A program made the position numbers and the translations under genes. The notes under the pieces are model-generated. The model was not told the DNA's origin. It worked only from the letters and a program-made list of their open reading frames with translations, and did no database searches. Source: Cribrihabitans_A pelagius (GTDB lineage: Bacteria > Pseudomonadota > Alphaproteobacteria > Rhodobacterales > Rhodobacteraceae). Taken from it: DNA of 64,000 nt. Positions 9,289-16,194 of the stretch are shown here, in pieces (positions within the stretch are counted from its first letter, which is position 1; each line of letters opens with the position of its first letter). The stretch spans positions 143,107-207,106 of the forward strand of contig NZ_JBMERR010000007.1 in NCBI RefSeq assembly GCF_048820915.1, given 5' to 3'.

Positions 9289-9603
9289 ATGCAAAGCCAA
9301 AACATCCGTATCCGGCTGAAGGCATTTGACTACCGCGTACTGGATTCCAGCACGCAGGAGATCGTCAACACTGCCAAGCGGACCGGCGCGCAGGTGCGCG
9401 GGCCCATCCCGCTGCCGAACAAGATCGAGAAGTTCACCGTTCTGCGCGGCCCGCACGTCGACAAGAAATCCCGCGACCAGTTCGAGATCCGCACCCACAA
9501 GCGGCTCCTGGACATCGTTGATCCGACCCCGCAGACCGTGGACGCGCTGATGAAGCTCGACCTCGCGGCCGGCGTGGACGTCGAAATCAAGCTGCAGTCA
9601 TAA
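9289..9603 (+). CDS. rpsJ: 30S ribosomal protein S10
   Basis: A 104-aa protein (MQSQNIRIRLKAFDYRVLD), full family length. S10 belongs to the 30S head and doubles as NusE in antitermination complexes with NusB. The conserved stretches GPIPLPNKIEKFTVLRGPHVDKK and THKRLLDI are present. It is the first gene of the S10 operon, with a leader holding a terminator-like hairpin upstream. Confidence 0.97.
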   Translation: MQSQNIRIRLKAFDYRVLDSSTQEIVNTAKRTGAQVRGPIPLPNKIEKFTVLRGPHVDKKSRDQFEIRTHKRLLDIVDPTPQTVDALMKLDLAAGVDVEIKLQS

Positions 9604-9622
9604 GATCGGAGGGTAGTTGAAC

Positions 9623-10345
9623 ATGCGCTCTGGTATTATCGCAAAGAAAGTCGGCATGACCCGGCTGTTCCTGGAAGACGGCAAGCAGATCCCGGTGACC
9701 GTGCTGTCGCTGGACGGGCTGCAGGTTGTTGCGCAGCGCACCGCGGACAAGGACGGCTACACCGCCGTTCAGCTCGGTGCAGGCGCCGCAAAGGCCAAAC
9801 GCACCTCGCAAGCCATGCGCGGCCACTTCGCCGCTGCCAAGGTCGAGCCCAAGCGGAAGCTCGCGGAATTCCGCGTCTCCGAAGACGGCCTGATCGACGT
9901 CGGCTCCGAGATCTCGGCCGAGCACTTCCTGGCAGGCCAGAAAGTGGACGTCACCGGCACCTCGATCGGTAAAGGTTTCGCCGGTGCCATGAAACGGCAC
10001 AACTTCGGCGGCCTGCGCGCCTCGCACGGCGTGTCGATCAGCCACCGTTCGCACGGCTCCACCGGCCAGTGTCAGGACCCCGGCAAGGTCTTCAAAGGCA
10101 AGAAGATGGCCGGCCACATGGGTGCTGCCCGCGTGACCACCCAGAACCTGGAAGTGGTGAAAACCGACGCCGAGCGCGGCCTGGTCTTCATCAAAGGTGC
10201 CGTTCCGGGCCCGAAATCCGGCTGGGTCACCGTCAAGGACGCCGTCAAGAAGAAGGCGCCCGAGGGCCTGCCGTTCCCGGCTGCTCTGAAAACTGCTGCT
10301 GAGGCACCTGCTGCCGAAGCGCCCGCGGAAGGGGGTGAAGCATGA
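9623..10345 (+). CDS. rplC: 50S ribosomal protein L3
   Basis: A 240-aa protein beginning MRSGIIAKKVGMTRLF. It shows the long GFAGAMKRHNFGG and ASHGVSISHRSHGSTG region that reaches the peptidyl-transferase centre and carries the methylated glutamine in other bacteria. The start at 9623 has GGAGGG upstream. The C-terminus has an Ala/Glu-rich extension. Its stop overlaps the rplD start by 4 bp. Confidence 0.97.
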   Translation: MRSGIIAKKVGMTRLFLEDGKQIPVTVLSLDGLQVVAQRTADKDGYTAVQLGAGAAKAKRTSQAMRGHFAAAKVEPKRKLAEFRVSEDGLIDVGSEISAEHFLAGQKVDVTGTSIGKGFAGAMKRHNFGGLRASHGVSISHRSHGSTGQCQDPGKVFKGKKMAGHMGAARVTTQNLEVVKTDAERGLVFIKGAVPGPKSGWVTVKDAVKKKAPEGLPFPAALKTAAEAPAAEAPAEGGEA

Positions 10346-10959
10346 AACTTGACGTGATCAAACTGGACGGCGGCAAGGCTGGCGACATCGAACTGTCCGA
10401 AGACCTGTTCGGCCTGGAGCCGCGTGCGGACATCCTGCACCGGGTGGTCCGCTGGCAGCGCAACAATGCGCAGCAGGGCACCCACAAGGTGAAGACCCGT
10501 TCGGAGACGTCCTACTCGACCAAGAAGATCTACCGCCAGAAGGGCACCGGCGGCGCACGCCACGGTGACCGCAACGCGCCGATCTTCCGCAAGGGTGGTA
10601 TCTACAAGGGTCCCGTCGTCCGTTCGCACGGCCACGAGCTGACCAAGAAGTTCCGCAAGCTGGGCCTGCGCCACGCGCTGTCCGCCAAGGCGAAAGCGGG
10701 CGAGCTGGTCATCATCGAGGATGCAGCTGCCGAAGGCAAAACCGCCGCTCTGGCCAAGCAGGTGAAAAACCTGGGCTGGAAACGCGCGCTGATCATCGAT
10801 GGCTCTTCGGTCAACGAAGACTTCCTGAAAGCGTCGCGCAACATCGAAGGCCTGGATATCCTGCCGACGATGGGTGCAAACGTCTATGACATCCTGAAGC
10901 GTGACACCCTGGTGATCACCAAGGCAGGTGTCGAAGCACTGGAGGCTCGTCTGAAATGA
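10342..10959 (+). CDS. rplD: 50S ribosomal protein L4
   Basis: A 205-aa L4 with the long exit-tunnel loop (STKKIYRQKGTGGARHGDRN, the site of macrolide resistance changes in other bacteria) and the conserved FRKGGIYKGPVVRSHG. In Escherichia coli L4 represses and attenuates its own S10 operon through the leader, which makes the hairpin at 9194-9216 of interest. It overlaps both neighbours by 4 bp. Confidence 0.97.
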   Translation: MKLDVIKLDGGKAGDIELSEDLFGLEPRADILHRVVRWQRNNAQQGTHKVKTRSETSYSTKKIYRQKGTGGARHGDRNAPIFRKGGIYKGPVVRSHGHELTKKFRKLGLRHALSAKAKAGELVIIEDAAAEGKTAALAKQVKNLGWKRALIIDGSSVNEDFLKASRNIEGLDILPTMGANVYDILKRDTLVITKAGVEALEARLK

Positions 10960-11252
10960 GCGCGAAAGCAGAACACTACGACGTGATCCGCAAGCCGATC
11001 ATCACCGAGAAATCCACCATGGCGTCCGAAAACGGCGCAGTGGTGTTCGAGGTGGCAATCGACTCCAACAAGCCGATGATCAAGGAAGCCGTCGAGGCGC
11101 TCTTTGGCGTCAAGGTGAAAGCGGTCAACACCACCGTCACCAAGGGTAAGGTCAAGCGTTTCCGCGGCCAGATGGGCCGCCGGAAAGACGTGAAGAAGGC
11201 CTATGTGACCCTGGAAGAAGGCAACACCATCGACGTGTCCACCGGACTCTGA
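10956..11252 (+). CDS. rplW: 50S ribosomal protein L23
   Basis: A 98-aa L23 (YDVIRKPIITEKSTMAS), located at the exit-tunnel rim and docking site for trigger factor and SRP. VKAVNTTVTKGKVKRFRGQMGRRKDVKKAYVTL is the conserved core. Its stop is followed at once by a strong terminator, so the S10 operon stops here rather than running on into rplB. Confidence 0.97.
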   Translation: MSAKAEHYDVIRKPIITEKSTMASENGAVVFEVAIDSNKPMIKEAVEALFGVKVKAVNTTVTKGKVKRFRGQMGRRKDVKKAYVTLEEGNTIDVSTGL

Positions 11253-11277
11253 GATTTGCCTTTTTGACAAGATTGAG

Positions 11278-11304
11278 AGGCCCTCGCGCAAGCGGGGGCC
11301 TTTT
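11278..11304 (+). terminator. Terminator between rplW and the low-GC insert
   Basis: AGGCCCTCGC (11278-11287) and GCGGGGGCCT (11292-11301) form a 10-bp stem with one G-T pair and a GCAA tetraloop, followed by TTTT. It splits the S10 operon after rplW. Confidence 0.92.
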
Positions 11305-11638
11305 GTGTTGGGGTAGGGGGCTTGTGGGGCATGGCGGGGTCCTTTGGGTAAGCTGTTTCCCAAGGTATAGCCGCTGCCGGTTGAGAACCGCGAAGCCCTG
11401 CGTGCGGTGGATGCGCAACGGGCTGGCTCGCTAGTTTAGGCTGCCCAAGGATTTGAGAAGAGCTATCAACCCCCTGCGACAGGCCGCGCAGCCAGAATGT
11501 TTGCTAGACTCAAATGCTTACCTACAGCAAGAATTGGAGGCGCCCGCTCGCGCTTTACACTTATCCTGTCTAATTTATGGAGTGAAAGAGCATACTCCGG
11601 GCACCCCTCGGAGGAATAAAGCAGAGGATAATTCTTTG
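11305..11638. other. Spacer between rplW terminator and the low-GC gene
   Basis: The left half is GC-rich like the host; from about 11490 the base composition falls. The frame of the downstream gene stays open here back to 11453, but this stretch lacks a start with a ribosome binding site and looks noncoding. A candidate promoter lies at 11554-11581. No tRNA, integrase or clear direct repeat was found. Confidence 0.5.
11554..11581 (+). promoter_or_regulatory. Candidate promoter of the low-GC gene
   Basis: TTTACA at 11554-11559 (five of six consensus bases), a 16-bp spacer and TATGGA at 11576-11581. It would give a leader of about 50 nt before the start codon. Confidence 0.4.
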
Positions 11639-13036
11639 GTGCAAAAATATACCTATGGTGGTCTCTTGGATGATGTTATTCAAAGATTTGACCCTATTGC
11701 TGGGGTTTTCGAAGCTGATTTCTTTACTAGGCAGTTGATAAAGTCAGCACTTTTTGGTTATCCGATAATCATCAACGATGGTTATCTTTTCGCAAGCGAT
11801 GGGTTTGACCAACTTTCCGATGAGAAAAGCCTGTTATGGGGAATGATACGCACCGGATTTGCCCAAGTTATTACAAAGACTGGCGAACTGGATGTGGATG
11901 CTTTTGTCGATACTCCAGAAAGAATGTCGGCTAGAGGTATGGCCTCAAACGAAGCCACACTTGCTCGTCCGGACTATGCGGAGCGCAAAGCCGAAATTAA
12001 GAGACACTGCGGTTTTTTCGATGAAGGTGGACTCAGAGCGTTCCCGCCATTCCAGATGGACGCCGGTTTTCGAAAGCTATTCGCTAGGTTGAAGGGTAAA
12101 AGTATAGAAGACTTAGGTCTCATGGGGTTCTCAGAAAGTAGTTTTTCAGAGATATTTGATCGCATAGTCGAGAACGAGAAATATGCTGAGTTTCCTAGGC
12201 AAACTGTTGAGGATACTTTGGAAAAGGCCAAATCCGAGCGGCTGATAGTTTCAGATATGGCTGTGAGGAGTTTGATGTCTATCGCTTGTCAAGCTTACCA
12301 CTACAATTTTGCAATGTGCCTTTCTCATAGTATGGGGCAAGATGTTGGAGCTGAAACTACAATCGGGAGATCGTTCGAGGATTTGCTAGGCTTTAGTGAG
12401 TACTATGAGGTAGACCCACTTCGAGCGGGTTTGACACCCTTGATCGGGATACCTCAGACGTTTCCTCGGGATCGCCTGGACATATTTTTGAATTTTACTG
12501 TCAGAGGGACTAGGATTTACAAGAAAAAGTGGGAGTTCCTAAATTTTGTAAAAAGTGCAGTGTCTTTAAATAATAGAGATTCTATTGGGGACTTGGAGAA
12601 GGACCTTGAGGATGCCTTTCGCACTTATGCTTCTGCCATAGCAGCGTACATGGCGGAAGAGGGCATAAGTGGAGTTAGCCTCTTAAGTTTTAGAGAGCGT
12701 TCGTCTCTGAAAATCGCACATTCTTTGGTTGCCTTTGGTGTTGGTGAGGTTGGTGGAAGAAGCCTTGCAGTATTCAGTTCGTTGGCGCCGACAATAAAAA
12801 GTGCGCTCGGAAAAAGAAAGCTATTCAAAAGTGTGGCAGCTTCCGTTGCAAACATTAGCCAGCGCAGTAACAGTGCTTTGATTGAGCGGGCTCTTCGCCC
12901 GCAAAGTTTTCGGAGTCCGAATGATGGAAACTTGATCTACTTGGAAGAGTTAACTGCAGCTCACTCATCGGTTGGCTTCAGCAGTGACGCTGCTTTGAAG
13001 CATACTGTTGACTTACCCAGATTTGGGGTAAATTGA
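11639..13036 (+). CDS. Unrecognised low-GC protein inserted in the S10 operon
   Basis: A predicted soluble protein of 465 aa that I cannot place in any family. The GTG at 11639 (beginning VQKYTYGGLLDDVIQRFDP) has AGAGGA ten bases upstream; the adjacent TTG at 11636 is equally possible. No signal peptide, Walker, nuclease, TIR or zinc motifs are visible. It is mixed alpha/beta in look, with an acidic first two thirds and a more basic, small-residue-rich C-terminal third (HSLVAFGVGEVGGRSLAVFS, then SALGKRKLFKS). Composition is foreign: a sample line (12181-12240) has 27 G or C in 60, against 42 in 60 at 10021-10080 in rplC. AGA, AGG, ATA and TTT codons are common. It has no partner gene and stands alone between rplW and rplB. 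A defence or selfish role is only a guess from context. Confidence 0.7.
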   Translation: MQKYTYGGLLDDVIQRFDPIAGVFEADFFTRQLIKSALFGYPIIINDGYLFASDGFDQLSDEKSLLWGMIRTGFAQVITKTGELDVDAFVDTPERMSARGMASNEATLARPDYAERKAEIKRHCGFFDEGGLRAFPPFQMDAGFRKLFARLKGKSIEDLGLMGFSESSFSEIFDRIVENEKYAEFPRQTVEDTLEKAKSERLIVSDMAVRSLMSIACQAYHYNFAMCLSHSMGQDVGAETTIGRSFEDLLGFSEYYEVDPLRAGLTPLIGIPQTFPRDRLDIFLNFTVRGTRIYKKKWEFLNFVKSAVSLNNRDSIGDLEKDLEDAFRTYASAIAAYMAEEGISGVSLLSFRERSSLKIAHSLVAFGVGEVGGRSLAVFSSLAPTIKSALGKRKLFKSVAASVANISQRSNSALIERALRPQSFRSPNDGNLIYLEELTAAHSSVGFSSDAALKHTVDLPRFGVN

Positions 13037-13140
13037 CATGAAAAGTTGAGTTCAAAAAAGTGGCGGCGCGAAGTGAACATTCTTCGTTGCATTGTACTGG
13101 ACACCCCTCTCCATCACTGCTAAACGCCATCCATCCTGAA

Positions 13141-13163
13141 GACCCCGGATTCGTTCCGGGGTC
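13141..13163 (+). terminator. Hairpin downstream of the low-GC gene
   Basis: GACCCCGGA (13141-13149) pairs perfectly with TCCGGGGTC (13155-13163) around TTCGT. The downstream bases GTTACGTTTG are only mildly T-rich, so termination would be partial. It probably bounds the insert. Confidence 0.5.
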
Positions 13164-13181
13164 GTTACGTTTGTCGGGATG

Positions 13182-13212
13182 TTCGAACTGGGGACCTTCG
13201 GGGCCCTATAAC
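13182..13212 (+). promoter_or_regulatory. Possible promoter for rplB onward
   Basis: A good -10, TATAAC at 13207-13212, lies about 84 bp before rplB. The best upstream -35 is weak (TTCGAA at 13182 with a 19-bp spacer, or TCGAAC with 18). It is proposed because the rplB segment is cut off from the S10 promoter by the terminator at 11278. Confidence 0.33.
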
Positions 13213-13295
13213 TCAGGCACCTACGGGGGCCTTCAACATAGCCGGGCCAAAGACAACAACCTAAGGCCTGGCACGCTAAACGGAAGACAGAAAGC

Positions 13296-14138
13296 ATGGC
13301 ACTCAAGTCGTATAAGCCGACGACGCCGGGCCAGCGTGGGCTGGTTCTGATCGACCGTTCGGAGCTTTGGAAAGGGCGTCCGGTCAAATCTCTCACTGAG
13401 GGTCTGACCAAATCGGGCGGCCGGAACAACACCGGACGGATTACCTCCCGCCGCCGTGGCGGCGGCGCAAAGCGCCTCTACCGGATCGTTGACTTCAAAC
13501 GGAACAAATTTGATGTAGCGGCCACCGTTGAGCGGATCGAATACGACCCGAACCGGACCGCATTCATCGCGCTGATCAAATACGAAGATGGCGAGCAGGC
13601 CTACATCCTGGCCCCCCAGCGTCTCGCTGTCGGCGACAAGGTTGTGGCGTCGCAGAAAGCCGACATCAAGCCGGGCAACGCAATGCCGTTCTCGGGCATG
13701 CCGATCGGTACCATCGTTCACAACATCGAAATGAAGCCCGGCAAAGGCGGCCAGATCGCCCGTGCAGCCGGTACCTACGCTCAGTTCGTTGGCCGTGACG
13801 GCGGTTACGCTCAGATCCGCCTCTCGTCGGGCGAACTGCGCTTGGTCCGTCAGGAATGCATGGCCACCGTCGGTGCCGTGTCGAACCCGGACAACTCGAA
13901 CCAGAACTTCGGTAAAGCCGGCCGTATGCGCCACAAGGGCAAGCGTCCCTCCGTGCGCGGTGTCGTGATGAACCCGATCGACCACCCCCACGGCGGTGGT
14001 GAAGGCCGGACCTCCGGTGGCCGCCACCCGGTGACCCCCTGGGGCAAACCGACCAAGGGCAAACGGACCCGCAACAAAAACAAGGCGTCGCAGAAGCTTA
14101 TCGTCCGCTCGCGCCACGCCAAGAAGAAAGGCCGCTAA
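13296..14138 (+). CDS. rplB: 50S ribosomal protein L2
   Basis: A 280-aa L2 (MALKSYKPTTPGQRGLVLID), full length. It contains the peptidyl-transferase-proximal MNPIDHPHGGGEGRTSGGRHP region with the conserved histidine, and the basic C-terminus. It is the first gene after the low-GC insert, starting a compact run rplB-rpsS-rplV-rpsC-rplP. Confidence 0.98.
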   Translation: MALKSYKPTTPGQRGLVLIDRSELWKGRPVKSLTEGLTKSGGRNNTGRITSRRRGGGAKRLYRIVDFKRNKFDVAATVERIEYDPNRTAFIALIKYEDGEQAYILAPQRLAVGDKVVASQKADIKPGNAMPFSGMPIGTIVHNIEMKPGKGGQIARAAGTYAQFVGRDGGYAQIRLSSGELRLVRQECMATVGAVSNPDNSNQNFGKAGRMRHKGKRPSVRGVVMNPIDHPHGGGEGRTSGGRHPVTPWGKPTKGKRTRNKNKASQKLIVRSRHAKKKGR

Positions 14139-14141
14139 TCC

Positions 14142-14420
14142 ATGGCACGTTCCGTATGGAAAGGCCCCTTCGTTGATGCTTACGTCCTGAAAAAGGCCGA
14201 AGCAGCGCGTGAATCGGGCCGCAATGAAGTGATCAAGATCTGGTCGCGCCGTTCCACCATCCTGCCGCAGTTCGTCGGCCTGACCTTTGGTGTGTACAAC
14301 GGCCAGAAGCACATTCCTGTCAACGTCTCGGAAGACATGATCGGTCAGAAGTTCGGTGAATACTCGCCGACCCGCACCTATTATGGCCATGCCGCTGACA
14401 AAAAAGCGAAGCGGAAGTAA
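14142..14420 (+). CDS. rpsS: 30S ribosomal protein S19
   Basis: A 92-aa S19 (MARSVWKGPFVDAYVLKKAE) of the 30S head, binding with S13 near the A-site finger. WSRRSTILPQFVGLTFGVYNG and the GEYSPTRTYYGH end are conserved. It begins 3 bp after rplB. Confidence 0.97.
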   Translation: MARSVWKGPFVDAYVLKKAEAARESGRNEVIKIWSRRSTILPQFVGLTFGVYNGQKHIPVNVSEDMIGQKFGEYSPTRTYYGHAADKKAKRK

Positions 14421-14423
14421 GTC

Positions 14424-14804
14424 ATGGGTAAGGAAAAGAATCCCCGCCGCGTGGCAGACAACGAAGCAATGGCAAAACTGCGCATGCTCCGCACCTCCCC
14501 GCAGAAACTGAACCTGGTGGCGCAGATGATCCGCGGCAAGAAGGTCGAGAAGGCGCTGACCGACCTCACCTTCTCCAACAAGCGGATTGCAGCAGACGTG
14601 AAGAAATGCCTTCAGTCCGCAATCGCGAATGCCGAGAACAACCACAACCTGGACGTCGATGAACTGATCGTCGCCGAGGCATGGGTTGGCAAGAACCTGA
14701 CCATGAAGCGCGGCCGTCCGCGGGCTCGTGGCCGGTTCGGGAAAATCCTGAAGCCGTTCGCGGAGATCACCATCAAGGTGCGTCAAGTTGAGGAGCAAGC
14801 CTAA
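14424..14804 (+). CDS. rplV: 50S ribosomal protein L22
   Basis: A 126-aa L22 whose beta-hairpin lines the exit tunnel. RMLRTSPQKLNLVAQMIRGK and the C-terminal KRGRPRARGRFGKILKP match the family. Its TAA overlaps the rpsC ATG by one base. Confidence 0.97.
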   Translation: MGKEKNPRRVADNEAMAKLRMLRTSPQKLNLVAQMIRGKKVEKALTDLTFSNKRIAADVKKCLQSAIANAENNHNLDVDELIVAEAWVGKNLTMKRGRPRARGRFGKILKPFAEITIKVRQVEEQA

Positions 14805-15520
14805 TGGGTCAGAAAGTAAATCCGATTGGCATGCGCCTTCAGGTCAACCGCACCTGGGACAGCCGCTGGTACGCAGACACCAAAGACTATGGTGATCTGC
14901 TGCTTGAGGACATCGCCATCCGCGAGTTCATCAACGCAGAGTGCAAGCAGGCCGGCATCGCGCGCGTGATCATCGAGCGCCCGCACAAGAAGTGCCGCGT
15001 CACCATCCACACCGCCCGTCCGGGCGTCATCATCGGCAAGAAAGGCGCGGACATCGAAGTCCTGCGCAAGAAGCTGGCCAAGATGACCGACAGCGAGCTG
15101 CACCTCAATATCGTTGAAGTGCGCAAGCCGGAACTGGACGCGCAGCTGGTTGGCGAGTCGATCGCTCAGCAGCTGGAACGCCGTGTGTCCTTCCGCCGCG
15201 CGATGAAGCGGTCGGTGCAGAACGCCATGCGCATGGGCGCCCTGGGTATCCGGGTGAACGTCGCTGGCCGTCTGGGCGGCGCGGAAATCGCGCGGACCGA
15301 ATGGTACCGTGAAGGCCGCGTGCCGCTGCACACCCTGCGTGCCGACATCGATTACGCTGCTTCCGAGGCGATGACCCCTTACGGGATCATCGGGATCAAG
15401 GTCTGGATCTTCAAAGGTGAGATCATGGAGCACGATCCTTCGGCGCGTGACCGCAAAGCACAAGAACTCCAGGACGGCCCTGCACCCCGTGGTGCTGGTG
15501 GCGGTCGCCGCGACCGTTAA
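14804..15520 (+). CDS. rpsC: 30S ribosomal protein S3
   Basis: A 238-aa S3 with the KH-domain GVIIGKKGADIEVLRKKL motif and the mRNA-entry helicase residues (RRVSFRRAMKR). The C-terminal tail is short and basic (GAGGGRRDR). It begins on the last base of the rplV stop and ends 12 bp before rplP. Confidence 0.98.
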   Translation: MGQKVNPIGMRLQVNRTWDSRWYADTKDYGDLLLEDIAIREFINAECKQAGIARVIIERPHKKCRVTIHTARPGVIIGKKGADIEVLRKKLAKMTDSELHLNIVEVRKPELDAQLVGESIAQQLERRVSFRRAMKRSVQNAMRMGALGIRVNVAGRLGGAEIARTEWYREGRVPLHTLRADIDYAASEAMTPYGIIGIKVWIFKGEIMEHDPSARDRKAQELQDGPAPRGAGGGRRDR

Positions 15521-15532
15521 GGAGACAGAAAG

Positions 15533-15946
15533 ATGCTTCAACCAAAGCGTACTAAATTCCGCAAAATGCACAAAGGCCGGATCTCCGGCCTGGCAAAAGG
15601 CGGTTCCGACCTGAACTTCGGCACCTACGGTCTGAAGGCTACCCAGCCCGAGCGCGTCACCGCGCGCCAGATCGAAGCCGCACGCCGTGCCATGACGCGC
15701 CACATGAAGCGTCAGGGCCGCGTCTGGATCCGGATCTTCCCGGACACCCCGGTGACTTCGAAGCCGACCGAAGTCCGTATGGGTAAAGGTAAGGGTTCCG
15801 TGGATTACTGGGCTGCCAAAGTGAAGCCCGGCCGCGTGATGTTCGAGATCGACGGCGTCAATGACGACATCGCCCGCGAGGCCCTGCGCCTGGCCGCGAT
15901 GAAGCTGCCGATCAAGACCCGCATCGTGGTCCGCGAAGACTGGTAA
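15533..15946 (+). CDS. rplP: 50S ribosomal protein L16
   Basis: A 137-aa L16 (MLQPKRTKFRKMHKGRI) that helps organise the A-site tRNA elbow on the 50S subunit. KPTEVRMGKGKGSVDYWAAKVKPGRVMFE is diagnostic. Normally rpmC follows directly; here a strong terminator, an antisense chemoreceptor and an oxygenase-like gene intervene. Confidence 0.97.
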   Translation: MLQPKRTKFRKMHKGRISGLAKGGSDLNFGTYGLKATQPERVTARQIEAARRAMTRHMKRQGRVWIRIFPDTPVTSKPTEVRMGKGKGSVDYWAAKVKPGRVMFEIDGVNDDIAREALRLAAMKLPIKTRIVVREDW

Positions 15947-15972
15947 GCCCGGCCTTCCCCAAAAACTAAAAT

Positions 15973-16004
15973 AGCCCCCGCCGAAGATCCGGCGGGGGCT
16001 TTTT
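15973..16004 (+). terminator. Terminator after rplP
   Basis: AGCCCCCGCCG (15973-15983) pairs perfectly with CGGCGGGGGCT (15990-16000), loop AAGATC, then TTTT. It ends the rplB-rplP segment. Confidence 0.93.
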
Positions 16005-16140
16005 CGTTCCTGACCGGGCCCGTAGAGGGCGTCTGGCGTGAGGCTCAGGGGCAGGTGAGACATGTTCTTCGGGCCGGGGTCTGGCCGGTTTCGTGCCGTC
16101 TCGTGTCCAGGGGAGGGGGCGTGCGGGTGGGGAAAGGTGT

Positions 16141-16172
16141 TCCGGCCCGGGGATACAGTGCCCCGGGCCGGA
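16141..16172 (-). terminator. Long hairpin downstream of the antisense chemoreceptor
   Basis: TCCGGCCCGGGG (16141-16152) pairs perfectly over 12 bp with CCCCGGGCCGGA (16161-16172). It lies 22 bp after the chemoreceptor stop on the minus strand; the following bases (ACACCTTTCC) are only weakly T-rich. Confidence 0.5.
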
Positions 16173-16194
16173 GAACCTGTGCGCAGCAGCGGCC

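Noticed and set aside
11453..11638. N-terminal extension of the low-GC gene
   Set aside because: The frame is open but crosses the composition boundary, has no good start signal and would include the candidate promoter.
13170..13220. tRNA-like T-loop (GTTCGAA) near the insert end
   Set aside because: The flanking bases do not pair into a T-arm and no acceptor or anticodon stem fits.
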